DNA of 33,579 nucleotides from Cyanobacteriota bacterium (lineage in GTDB: Bacteria; Acidobacteriota; Vicinamibacteria; Vicinamibacterales; UBA2999): positions 1 to 33,579 of the forward strand of contig JAIEMQ010000014.1 of NCBI GenBank assembly GCA_019752015.1, written 5' to 3'. The notes under the pieces were generated by a model. That model was not told where the DNA came from. It ran no database searches and worked only from the letters and a program-made list of their open reading frames with translations. Each line of letters starts with the position of its first letter. Position 1 is the stretch's first letter. Shown piece after piece: positions 8,040 through 15,265 of this stretch. Position numbers and translations under genes: made by a program.

Positions 8040-8726
8040 TCATCTCGCCGCGATCGGCTCGAGCTCGGCAAAGAGCCGCGTCACGCGATCGGCGGGCACC
8101 TGCACGACGCGGGTCCAACGCCGATAGCCGTCGCGCTCGATCCAGATCAGATGCGAGCCGGCGCGAAGGCCGGTGAGCCGAAGCGGCGTGTGACCCGCGC
8201 TCTCGCGATTAAGAAAAACGTCCCCGCCCGGCTTGGCATCAATCGACAACGTCCCGACGTATCGGGGTGCCTGAGGTGCCGGGGTGCCTTGGCGTGCCTG
8301 GGGTGCTCGCGGTGCCTGGGGTGCAGGTGCGAGAGGTGCGAGACCCGCCGTTTCAACCGGCGATGGCGTAGTCGATTGCGGCTCAGGAACGATAGTTTGT
8401 GCCGCGACTGCCGGGGGCGCCGCCATCGTCAGGTCGCTGTCGCCGCCGAGATACATCCAGCCGAAAACGCTGATGCTCGCGCCGATAATCAAGCCGGCGA
8501 TCGCCCGCGTTGTTTGCGATCGCGAGGATTTCACGGCGCGCGCAGGAGCGGCGACCGTCCGGCCTGTGTTGCGGATGTCGTTCACTGTGCGGACTAATGT
8601 CGCCAGTTCACGCTCGAGGTGTTCGACCCTTGCAAGCAGCGAATCGGCAGGTTTTGACGCAGGCCCGCCGGGTTCACTCGAAAACGAGAGCAGCGGATCG
8701 GAGTCTTCGACGGGCAGCAGTGACAC
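8040..8726 (-). CDS. PEGA-domain membrane-anchored protein (copy 1)
   Basis: The 228-residue product has an N-terminal cytoplasmic part with a short coiled coil (LLARVEHLERELATLVRTV), one membrane segment at about 73-93, a low-complexity Ala/Pro/Gln linker and a C-terminal PEGA domain (about 156-225). The PEGA domain carries GTLSIDAKPGGDVFLNRE and RAGSHLIWIERDGYRRW. PEGA domains are usually extracytoplasmic and associated with the envelope. GTG at 8726 is chosen because GGGAGG stands about seven bases upstream (8728-8740); an in-frame TTG at 8759 has no such site. The neighbouring gene at 8778-9365 is a clear paralogue with the same layout. The linker is encoded by repeated GGCACC-type units. 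The function is unknown; anchoring or binding at the cell surface is a reasonable guess. Confidence 0.85.
   Translation of the reverse strand: MSLLPVEDSDPLLSFSSEPGGPASKPADSLLARVEHLERELATLVRTVNDIRNTGRTVAAPARAVKSSRSQTTRAIAGLIIGASISVFGWMYLGGDSDLTMAAPPAVAAQTIVPEPQSTTPSPVETAGLAPLAPAPQAPRAPQARQGTPAPQAPRYVGTLSIDAKPGGDVFLNRESAGHTPLRLTGLRAGSHLIWIERDGYRRWTRVVQVPADRVTRLFAELEPIAAR
8264..8342. repeat. GGCACC-type repeats encoding the PEGA copy 1 linker
   Basis: Imperfect units of the type GGCACCCC and GGCACGCC follow each other on the minus strand. In frame they give Ala-Pro-Gln/Arg repeats between the membrane anchor and the PEGA domain. Copy 2 of the PEGA pair lacks this repeat. Confidence 0.55.
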
Positions 8727-8777
8727 GGCAGACCTCCCGGGGCTCCGTGTTGCTGCCAATCATGTGCCAAGAAGGAG

Positions 8778-9365
8778 TTACGGTTCGACGTCGGGCTCGA
8801 GATCGGCGGTCACTCGCGTGACCGTCTCGGCCGGCACGGTGACGACGCGAGACCAGCGGCGATAGCCGTCGCTCTCCACCCAGACGAGGTGCGAGCCCGC
8901 TCGAAGATTGTCCACGCGCACCGGCGCGGCGCCGACCGCCTTGCGATTGACGAACACCGTCGCGCCCGGACGATCCGACTTCACCGCCAGCGTGCCTTTG
9001 TAAATCGTCGGCTTGCCAACGGGAGAGATCGGCGATGTCATCTCGACCGCCACGGGAGCGGGCGACAGTTCTTGCATCTTGATCACGGGTAACGGCGCGA
9101 GATGTTCCGCCCGGACGCTGGCGCGCTCGACACGCGGCGTCGCGATCACCTGCCACGACAACAGCCCCGCCGCGAGCAACACGACGATCGCCGCAGGCGT
9201 CATCGAGGCACGGCTCGGCGGCTCGATCGCGACGACGGCTTTCGCGGCCTTCGAGCGATGGCTGCCAGGCTGATTTTGAAGTTCACGGAGCGCGCTGCTG
9301 AGGGTGGCGATCTCGAGCTTCAGGGACGTGACTTCAGATTTGAGGCGCCGTACTTCGTCTTGCAA
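8778..9365 (-). CDS. PEGA-domain membrane-anchored protein (copy 2)
   Basis: This 195-residue protein starts with a coiled coil (MQDEVRRLKSEVTSLKLEI), has one membrane segment at about 55-75 and ends in a PEGA domain (about 125-195). The domain motifs GTLAVKSDRPGATVFVNRK and RAGSHLVWVESDGYRRW align with those of the downstream copy, so the pair arose by tandem duplication. The start is TTG at 9365, supported by GAAGGA about five bases upstream; no in-frame ATG is available at the right place. The 51-base gap to copy 1 contains that gene's ribosome binding site. The linker here is a normal mixed sequence rather than Pro/Ala repeats. The function is unknown. Confidence 0.83.
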   Translation of the reverse strand: MQDEVRRLKSEVTSLKLEIATLSSALRELQNQPGSHRSKAAKAVVAIEPPSRASMTPAAIVVLLAAGLLSWQVIATPRVERASVRAEHLAPLPVIKMQELSPAPVAVEMTSPISPVGKPTIYKGTLAVKSDRPGATVFVNRKAVGAAPVRVDNLRAGSHLVWVESDGYRRWSRVVTVPAETVTRVTADLEPDVEP

Positions 9366-9428
9366 AATATTCCTTCGACCAAAAACACGAGGAGACGATC
9401 GCGAGGGGATACGCGATCGTAACCCGGT

Positions 9429-9590
9429 TCAGGCCGTTTTCTTCTCGGCCTTCAGCTTCATTTCGTTCTGGCCCTGAAGGATTGAACACCACTGCTTGTG
9501 GTCTGCCACCGGCATACCACATTCGACACAGACCTGAACGCGCTGCTTCGGCGGTTCGCTCTTGCCTAACAATTTGCTCAGAAACGACAT
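9429..9590 (-). CDS. 53-residue Cys/His protein, possible zinc knuckle
   Basis: The small protein MSFLSKLLGKSEPPKQ... has a compact motif CVECGMPVADHKQWC at residues 21-35. It contains a CxxC pair plus His and a further Cys, which suggests a single zinc site. It ends in a Lys-rich tail (KLKAEKKTA). ATG at 9590 has a strong ribosome binding site (GGAGG about six bases upstream), which supports a real gene despite the short length. It lies 63 bases upstream of PEGA copy 2 on the same strand and may be the first gene of that operon. The zinc ligand assignment is inference. No function is known to me. Confidence 0.72.
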   Translation of the reverse strand: MSFLSKLLGKSEPPKQRVQVCVECGMPVADHKQWCSILQGQNEMKLKAEKKTA

Positions 9591-9641
9591 GAAACCTCCG
9601 TTTTTCTTGATACGTTCGACGGCTGAAATAGGTTCATGGTT

Positions 9642-9697
9642 GGCCACAGAAGGCACAGAAAGCACAGAAAATTGTGGCTTCTGTGCTTTCTGCGGCC
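9642..9697. repeat. CACAGAA-type repeat forming a long imperfect hairpin
   Basis: Units such as CACAGAAGG and CACAGAAAG on the left (9642-9665) are mirrored by CTTCTGTGCTTTCTG on the right (9674-9697). About 20 of 24 positions pair, around an eight-base loop. It lies between the divergent starts of the 53-residue protein gene (minus) and the ADOP permease gene (plus). A related copy is at 12688-12735. Confidence 0.65.
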
Positions 9698-9743
9698 CTG
9701 GCCTAACAACCCCCCGTTTCGGTGGCCCGTCTAACCCCTTCGA

Positions 9744-12239
9744 ATGACGCCTCCTACCAACGATCTCAAGCTCGCCGTCCGCGGCCTCTTCCGTAACCCG
9801 CTGTTCTCGATCGTGGCGGTCCTGTCGCTGTCCCTTGGCATCGGCGCCAACACCGCGATCTTCACGCTCATCGATCAGATCCTGCTGCGGAAGCTGCCGG
9901 TCAAGAACCCTGAGTCGCTCGTGATGCTGTATCAGCAGGGCCCGCACAGCGGCAGCAACATGGGCGCGCGGATGCACTCCTACCCGATCTACCAGGAGTA
10001 CCAGAAGCGCGCCGAGCCGCTGGCGGAAGTGATCGCGCGGCGGCTCGCGGATGCCTCGATCGCCGTCGACAACCAGACCGAGCGCATCGACATCGAGATG
10101 GTGTCGGGCAATTACTTTTCGATGCTTGGCGTCGGCCCGGCGGCGGGACGCGTCTTCAATTCGCAGGAAGACGATCAGGTCTACCAGGGACATCCGTCCG
10201 TCGTGATCAGCTACGACTACTGGATGCGCCGCTTCAACGGCGATCACTCCGCGATCGGCAAGAAGATCCTCGTCAACAACTATCCGATGACCATCGTCGG
10301 CGTGTCGGCGGCAGGCTTTGCCGGCATCGATCCGGCGCGCTCGCCGCAGATGCGCGTGCCGATCCTGATGAAGCCGGTGATCGTCCCCGAATGGGGCTGG
10401 GTGAAGATGGACGACGAGCGCACCCGGTGGGTGCAGGTGTTTGCGCGATTGAAGCCCGGCTACACGATCGAAAGCGCCCAGGCGCCGCTGCAGGGGCTGT
10501 TCACGCAGATCCGGCAGCATGAGCTGACGCTGCCGGGCGCGAAATATTTTTCGGCGTTCAATCGCGAGCAGTTCCTGACCGGAAAGCTGCGGCTCGAAAA
10601 GGCCGACGTCGGCTACTCGCCGCTGCGCAACGATTTCTCGACGGCGCTGATCGTGTTGATGGCGATGGTCGGCCTCGTGCTGCTGATCGCGTGCGCGAAC
10701 GTCGCGAACCTGCTGATCGCGCGCGGCTTCATGCGCCAGCGTGAGATCGCGGTGCGGCTCTCGCTCGGCGCGACTCGCGGACAGCTGGTCCGCCAGCTGC
10801 TGACGGAGAGCGTGCTGCTGTCGCTGATCGGCGGAGCGATCGGCATCGGCTTGTCGATCGTGTTGACGCGCGGCCTGATCGCGTTCATTCCGCAGCAGCA
10901 GCCGCTCTTGATCGAGCCCACTCCGGATCTGCGGATCCTGACGTTCACGTTCGGGCTGACGCTCATTACCGGCATCGTGTTCGGACTGTTGCCGGCGCTC
11001 AAGGCGAGTAATCCCGATCAGTGGGCGACGCTCAAGGACACCGTCGGCGGCATTGCCGGCTCCGGCGGATCGCTGTTCCTCCGCAAGGGCCTCGTTGCCG
11101 CGCAGGTGGCGTTGAGCTTCCTGCTGCTGTTTGGCGCGGGGCTGTTCGTGCGCAGCCTCCAGAATCTGCAGACCACCGACACCGGCGTGCAGATGGACAA
11201 TCTCATCACCTTCCGGCTGTCGCCCGCGCTCAGCGGCTACGACAACCCGCGCACCGTGAATCTCTATAGCGAGCTGCTCGAGCGGCTGCGCAGCACGCCG
11301 GGGATCAAGTCGGCGTCGCATGTCGCGGTGTCGATCCTCTCGGGCGACGAATGGGACAGCACTACGTCCGTCGAAGGCCACGACGCGAAGGACGGCGAGG
11401 ACATGCAGGCGTACATGAACGCGCTGTCACCCGGCTACTTCGATACCATGGGCATCAAGCTGCTCGATGGCCGCGACTTCAGGGCCAGCGACATTGTCGA
11501 GAACCCGAAGATGGCGATCGTCAATCGCAAGTTCGCGCAGCATTTCTTCGGCGACAAGCCGGCGGTCGGCAGGCGTCTCGGCCGCGGGCTCGGTCCCGAA
11601 ACGAAACTCGACATCGAGATCATCGGCGTCGTCGAAGACTCGCTCTATGAGGGCCCGCGCGAGGGCGTGCGCCGCCAGGTGTTCTGGCCGGGATACGGCG
11701 GCAGCGCCACGTTCTACGTGCGCACCACCGAAGCATCGGCGTCGGCGTTCAACGTGATCAGGAGCGAAGTGAAACGGCTCGACGCGGGCATGCCGGTCTA
11801 CGACGTCAAGACCGTGCAGGGCCAGCTCGATGAAACGCTGCTGACGGATCGCCTGATCGCGCTGCTCTCCGCGGGCTTCGGCATGCTGGCGACGCTGCTC
11901 GCATCGATCGGCCTCTACGGGGTGATGGCGTTCATTGTCGCCCGCCGCCGCAAGGAGATCGGCCTGCGTCTCGCGCTCGGCGCCGAGCCGGCCGGCGTGT
12001 TGTGGATCGTGATGCGTGAAGTGCTGATCCTGCTGACGATCGGCCTGGCGATCGGCGTGCCCGCGGCGATCGGACTTGGCCGCTACGTGTCGTCGCAGCT
12101 TTACGGAATCCAGCCGAACGATCCGTGGATGGCGATTGGCACGGTGCTGTTGCTGACGGTCGTCTCCGCCGCAGCCGGGCTCATTCCGGCAACGCGCGCG
12201 AGCCGGATCGATCCGATCCTCGCGCTTCGCTACGAATAA
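9744..12239 (+). CDS. ADOP-type MacB/FtsX permease
   Basis: The 831-residue inner-membrane protein has the ADOP layout. A short cytoplasmic lead (DLKLAVRGLFRNPLFS) comes first, then TM1 with LGIGANTAIFTLIDQILLRK and a large periplasmic MacB_PCD domain. Three TMs of an FtsX domain follow (about 290-410; RQREIAVRLSLGATRGQLVR), then a second periplasmic domain and a second FtsX domain ending ATRASRIDPILALRYE. No ATPase gene is adjacent, as is usual for orphan permeases of this class, and no PadR regulator lies beside it. The substrate is unknown; relatives export macrolides, peptides or lipoproteins, or transmit mechanical signals. ATG at 9744 has no clear ribosome binding site. The gene ends one base before a compound hairpin element (12240-12305). 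Confidence 0.93.
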   Translation: MTPPTNDLKLAVRGLFRNPLFSIVAVLSLSLGIGANTAIFTLIDQILLRKLPVKNPESLVMLYQQGPHSGSNMGARMHSYPIYQEYQKRAEPLAEVIARRLADASIAVDNQTERIDIEMVSGNYFSMLGVGPAAGRVFNSQEDDQVYQGHPSVVISYDYWMRRFNGDHSAIGKKILVNNYPMTIVGVSAAGFAGIDPARSPQMRVPILMKPVIVPEWGWVKMDDERTRWVQVFARLKPGYTIESAQAPLQGLFTQIRQHELTLPGAKYFSAFNREQFLTGKLRLEKADVGYSPLRNDFSTALIVLMAMVGLVLLIACANVANLLIARGFMRQREIAVRLSLGATRGQLVRQLLTESVLLSLIGGAIGIGLSIVLTRGLIAFIPQQQPLLIEPTPDLRILTFTFGLTLITGIVFGLLPALKASNPDQWATLKDTVGGIAGSGGSLFLRKGLVAAQVALSFLLLFGAGLFVRSLQNLQTTDTGVQMDNLITFRLSPALSGYDNPRTVNLYSELLERLRSTPGIKSASHVAVSILSGDEWDSTTSVEGHDAKDGEDMQAYMNALSPGYFDTMGIKLLDGRDFRASDIVENPKMAIVNRKFAQHFFGDKPAVGRRLGRGLGPETKLDIEIIGVVEDSLYEGPREGVRRQVFWPGYGGSATFYVRTTEASASAFNVIRSEVKRLDAGMPVYDVKTVQGQLDETLLTDRLIALLSAGFGMLATLLASIGLYGVMAFIVARRRKEIGLRLALGAEPAGVLWIVMREVLILLTIGLAIGVPAAIGLGRYVSSQLYGIQPNDPWMAIGTVLLLTVVSAAAGLIPATRASRIDPILALRYE

Positions 12240-12305
12240 GGTCCGGCTAAAGCCGGACCCTCACAGGATTTCAGTAATTGTGAGGGTCCGCCTTTTAGGC
12301 GGACC
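12240..12305. terminator. compound triple hairpin between convergent genes
   Basis: Three adjoining perfect stems are visible. GGTCCGGCT/AGCCGGACC (12240-12259) has a two-base loop. CCCTCACA/TGTGAGGG (12258-12286) encloses the middle. GGTCCGCCT/AGGCGGACC (12285-12305) has a three-base loop. The stems share bases at their borders, so not all can form fully at once, and the outer GGTCCG and CGGACC can also pair across the whole element. The position between converging stops at 12239 and 12309 fits a bidirectional terminator. The structure also resembles dispersed REP-like elements. Confidence 0.7.
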
Positions 12306-12308
12306 GAG

Positions 12309-12740
12309 TCATTCAACCTTGAAGTTGCGGGTCCCCACCTGCACGCCGTCGATCAGGACGTCGACGCTGTAATCGCCCGGAGGGAATCCACCTGAGTTCT
12401 GCAAATGGAACTCGGTGGATTTCGGTCCGGTGTTGTAATCAACAGACTTCGTCGGCTCGGCCACGACCTTGTTGCCGAACTTCCAACGCACGCCGATTAC
12501 TCCCTTGCCCACGCCGGTCTGCACCGCCACATAAATCGTTTCGCTCGGCTTGAACAACGTCGTGATGCTGGCCACGCTGCCGTCCTGATTGAGGGAGCGT
12601 CCAATCTGAATATTGGCGACCTCGAGCGGACCCGAGCAGGCTGCCGACGCCGCAATCGCGAGCGCAACTACCAAAACGCGAATCAGCCCTTCTGAGCTTT
12701 CTGTGCCATCTGTGGCCCTGCCTTTTTCTGTGGCCCTCAC
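12309..12740 (-). CDS. small lipoprotein with Ig-like C-terminal domain
   Basis: This 143-residue protein has a hydrophobic stretch (VLVVALAIAASAAC) ending in a lipobox-like ASAAC, so it is probably anchored to a membrane by lipid after cleavage. The mature part carries IYVAVQTGVG, VIGVRWKFG and PPGDYSVDVLIDG, which look like beta-sandwich strands. GTG at 12740 is chosen because it overlaps the stop of the metallo-beta-lactamase-fold gene by four bases (GTGA) and AGGAG lies five bases upstream. Its first 18 or so codons (RATEKGRATDGTESSEG) are encoded by a CACAGAA-type repeat, so the n-region of the signal peptide derives from repeat DNA. If the repeat is untranslated, an internal TTG would have to serve as the start. 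The function is unknown. Confidence 0.72.
   Translation of the reverse strand: MRATEKGRATDGTESSEGLIRVLVVALAIAASAACSGPLEVANIQIGRSLNQDGSVASITTLFKPSETIYVAVQTGVGKGVIGVRWKFGNKVVAEPTKSVDYNTGPKSTEFHLQNSGGFPPGDYSVDVLIDGVQVGTRNFKVE
12688..12735. repeat. second CACAGAA-type repeat copy, inside the lipoprotein 5' end
   Basis: Read on the minus strand, units GCCACAGAAAAAG, GCCACAGATGG, CACAGAAAG and CTCAGAAGG follow one another. They match the unit type at 9642-9697. The repeat is in frame with the downstream lipoprotein and encodes its first residues. Confidence 0.6.
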
Positions 12741-13636
12741 TGCTTCTCCTCGGCGATGCGGGCCTCGAGGCCCTTCATGGCGGCTGCCGCCAGTACCTTG
12801 CAGCCGTGATCGACGAACGGATCCGGATCCGATGGCTGCATCGCCGCGCGCTGCTTGATCTTGGCATCGAGGTTCGTCGCCGACGGATGCGTCGAGATGA
12901 CGATGTCGCAGGGCAGCTCCGCGAGCCGGGTGATGCTGCGCCGGAACAGGTCGACGCGATCCGGCACCGCGGTGAACCTGAATCCAGGCGCCGACACCGC
13001 GGAAATGCTGTCGGCGTAAACAATGTTGAGGCACTTGAGGCCTTCGCAGGCTTTCCAGGTCCACGTCGTGCTGCCCGGCGTGTGGCCGGGAGTGAAGATC
13101 GCGGTGATTTCAATGTTGCCCACGCTCAGCGGCTGCTCGTCGCTGGTGATCACCTCGACGTTCTCGACGGGCGGAAAGCCGTTGAACTCCTTGCCGAATC
13201 CGTATTGCGGATCGTCGGTCGTGTTCTCGCCGCGTTGGAGCGCGCTTGCGCCGGAGCGGCTGGCCGCCACCCTCGCCCTGCTGGCGCGCTGCAGCGCTGC
13301 GATGCCGCCTGCATGGTCGTAATGAGCGTGCGAATTCACGATCAACCTCACGTCCTGGGTCTTGAAGCCAAGCTTGCGGATGTTGGCGTCGATCAGCGCC
13401 GCGGATTGCTCGAGCCCGCCGTCGAGCAGCACGTGACCCTCGTTACCGGCGATCAGGATCGCCGACAGGCCGTCGGTGCCGACGAAGTAGGTGTTGCCAA
13501 ACACCTTGAACGGCTCGCGCGGCTTGTTCCACTCGTCGCAGCTGTCGCACTTGTGCGGCGGGTCGGAAAAGAATCGGGGGGCTTGAGGCGCTTGAGCGAA
13601 CGAGAGCAGCAGGACCAGCAGGACCGTCACCTTCAC
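12737..13636 (-). CDS. subclass B3-like metallo-beta-lactamase fold hydrolase, exported
   Basis: The 299-residue protein starts with a signal peptide (VTVLLVLLLSFAQA) and has the full B3 metal-binding set. NSHAHYDHAGG gives H103, H105, D107 and H108; FTPGHTPGSTTW gives H185; ISTHPS gives H250. Other B3-like phrases are GLSAILIAGNEGHVLLDGG and YADSISAVSAPGFRF. B3 enzymes hydrolyse beta-lactam rings in the periplasm with two zinc ions, but many environmental relatives have weak or other lactonase/hydrolase activity. Activity on beta-lactams is therefore inferred, not shown. GTG at 13636 is chosen because it places the signal peptide at the N-terminus; AGAGG lies just upstream. The lipoprotein gene overlaps the stop by four bases and is probably cotranslated. 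No regulator of the AmpR or BlaI type lies next to it. Confidence 0.87.
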   Translation of the reverse strand: MKVTVLLVLLLSFAQAPQAPRFFSDPPHKCDSCDEWNKPREPFKVFGNTYFVGTDGLSAILIAGNEGHVLLDGGLEQSAALIDANIRKLGFKTQDVRLIVNSHAHYDHAGGIAALQRASRARVAASRSGASALQRGENTTDDPQYGFGKEFNGFPPVENVEVITSDEQPLSVGNIEITAIFTPGHTPGSTTWTWKACEGLKCLNIVYADSISAVSAPGFRFTAVPDRVDLFRRSITRLAELPCDIVISTHPSATNLDAKIKQRAAMQPSDPDPFVDHGCKVLAAAAMKGLEARIAEEKQ

Positions 13637-13714
13637 ACCTCTATTCTGCCCTGTTTTGATGACGTCCGTTTGTGACCAGCCCGGTCCGGCAATTCGATCT
13701 AAGCTCGGTCGGTG

Positions 13715-15265
13715 ATGGAGCTGGACCGCAAGGTCTGCGATCGGGCGCGGCGGTCGCGCGACGCGCGCTTCGACGGCAAGTTTTTCATCGCCGTCACCAG
13801 CACGCGGATCTATTGCCGCCCGATCTGCCCGGCTCGCTCGCCAAAAGACGAGAACGTCCGCTACTACCCGACAGCCGCGGCCGCGGAGGCGGCCGGGTTC
13901 CGTCCGTGCCTGCGCTGCCATCCGGAGGCGTCGCCGGGCACGCCGGCGTGGTATGGCACGTCGAGCATCGTATCGCGGGCGTTGCGGCTGATCGGCGACG
14001 GCGCGCTCGATCGCGAAGGTGTGGAGGCGCTCGCCGATCGGCTTGGCGTCACCGCCCGCCACTTGCGTCGGTTGTTCGTGCAACACCTCGGCGCCACGCC
14101 GATCGAAGTGGCGCTCACCAGGCGCGTGCACTTCGCGAAGAAGTTGCTCGACGAGACGCGGTTGCCGATCGCGCAGATCGCATTCGCGTCGGGATTCGGC
14201 AGCCTTCGACGATTCAACGGCGAGATCCGAAGGACGTTCTCGCGGACGCCGGCGGAGCTCCGCAAACGCGCGCGCAAGCAGGCCGGCAGTCCGGAATGCT
14301 ATCGCTTCCGCCTTGCCTATCGCCCTCCGTACGACTGGCAACACGTGATCGGATTCCTCCGCGCCCGCGCGACACCTGGCGTCGAGCTCGTCGAAGACGA
14401 TCGTTATCAGCGCACGATCGCCGTGGGCGGGACGACGGGAACGATCGCGATCGGGCCGGCCGACGGATCGGCCCTGTTGCTGGAAGTGCAGTGCGGCGAT
14501 CCGCGCGCGCTGCTGACGATCGTCGAGCGAGTGCGGCGCATGTTCGACCTCGGCGCCGATCCGTCGGTGATCGCCGGCCAGTTGTCCGGCGACTCCCTGT
14601 TGCGGCGGGCCGTGGCCGCGCACGCCGGGATCAGGACTCCGGGCGCATGGGACGCCTTCGAAGTCACGGTGCGCGCCATTCTGGGCCAGCAGATCTCGGT
14701 CAAGGCGGCGACGACGATCGCCGGACGGATCGCGACGCGCTGGGGCACGCCTGTTGGCAGTGCAGAGTCAGGAGTTAAGAGTGCAGAGCAAACACTCACG
14801 CGTTTGTTCCCCACGCCTGCTCAGCTTGCCGATGCGCCGCTCGAAGAGGCGGGCATCACGTCATCGCGAGCCGCGACGTTGCGAGGGCTGTCGGCCGCCG
14901 TTCGTGACGGGGCCGTCGTCTTCGATGGACTGACAACACTCGACTCGCTGCGAGCGATCGCCGGCATCGGCGAATGGACCGCGCAGTATGTGGCGATGCG
15001 CGCGTTGAACGAGCCGGACGCGTTTCCGTCAGGTGACTTGATCCTGCGGCGGATGGCGGGCGACTGCAGCGCGCGCGAGCTCGAGCGCCGCAGCGAAGCA
15101 TGGCGCCCATGGCGCGCCTATGCCGTGATGCTGCTGTGGCAGGAACAGGCAGACAGGTCGACAGGCAGACAGGCAGACAGGGGGATTCGACATGCGCACG
15201 TGGGCTCTCATTTGCTCGCTCGGAATGCTGCTCGCCGCATCACGACCGGCGCACACGCAAGGTAG
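13715..15265 (+). CDS. alkA: Ada-N / AraC / AlkA fusion DNA repair protein
   Basis: The 516-residue fusion has three parts. The Ada N-terminal zinc domain has four cysteines (C34, C38, C65, C68 in IYCRPICPAR and CLRCHPE); C34 corresponds to the methylphosphotriester acceptor of Ada. An AraC-type helix-turn-helix region follows (about 85-185; LADRLGVTARHLRRLF). Then comes an AlkA N-domain plus HhH-GPD glycosylase (about 195-480), with ILGQQISVKAA, GIGEWTAQYVAMRA and a catalytic Asp in FPSGDLILRR. It would excise alkylated bases and may regulate its own repair genes. The O6-methylguanine methyltransferase domain of Ada is absent. ATG at 13715 directly follows an in-frame GTG at 13712. Two oddities are an insert GSAESGVKSAEQ in the glycosylase domain and a tail of about 40 residues after the usual LW end. 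Both are encoded by low-complexity repeats. Confidence 0.9.
   Translation: MELDRKVCDRARRSRDARFDGKFFIAVTSTRIYCRPICPARSPKDENVRYYPTAAAAEAAGFRPCLRCHPEASPGTPAWYGTSSIVSRALRLIGDGALDREGVEALADRLGVTARHLRRLFVQHLGATPIEVALTRRVHFAKKLLDETRLPIAQIAFASGFGSLRRFNGEIRRTFSRTPAELRKRARKQAGSPECYRFRLAYRPPYDWQHVIGFLRARATPGVELVEDDRYQRTIAVGGTTGTIAIGPADGSALLLEVQCGDPRALLTIVERVRRMFDLGADPSVIAGQLSGDSLLRRAVAAHAGIRTPGAWDAFEVTVRAILGQQISVKAATTIAGRIATRWGTPVGSAESGVKSAEQTLTRLFPTPAQLADAPLEEAGITSSRAATLRGLSAAVRDGAVVFDGLTTLDSLRAIAGIGEWTAQYVAMRALNEPDAFPSGDLILRRMAGDCSARELERRSEAWRPWRAYAVMLLWQEQADRSTGRQADRGIRHAHVGSHLLARNAARRITTGAHAR
14757..14796 (+). repeat. GAGTTAAGAGTGCAGAG-type insert in the AlkA domain
   Basis: The stretch with GCAGAGTCAGGAGTTAAGAG and GTGCAGAGC is a low-complexity purine-rich repeat unlike the flanking sequence. 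It is in frame and adds roughly twelve residues before LTRLFPTPAQLADA, where AlkA proteins usually have a short loop. Confidence 0.5.
15143..15181 (+). repeat. GGCAGACA-type repeat at the AlkA 3' end
   Basis: Units CAGGCAGACAGG and GACAGGCAGACAGGCAGACA follow the codons for the expected LW end of the AlkA domain. They are read as a QADRSTGRQADRG tail. The same unit is present on the other strand at 6047-6074. Confidence 0.65.

Noticed and set aside
8039-8071. TTG start for DUF72 at 8071
   Set aside because: It adds eleven low-complexity residues and overlaps the PEGA gene. GTG at 8038 fits the family start.
9429-11381. Long open frame on the minus strand opposite the ADOP gene
   Set aside because: It is Arg/His/Gln-rich without known motifs and is the mirror of the permease coding strand. 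Only its last 53 codons, with their own ribosome binding site, look real.
12737-14623. Extended minus-strand frame upstream of the metallo-beta-lactamase fold
   Set aside because: The part beyond 13636 lies opposite the Ada/AlkA gene and is basic and low in motifs. The signal peptide marks the true start.
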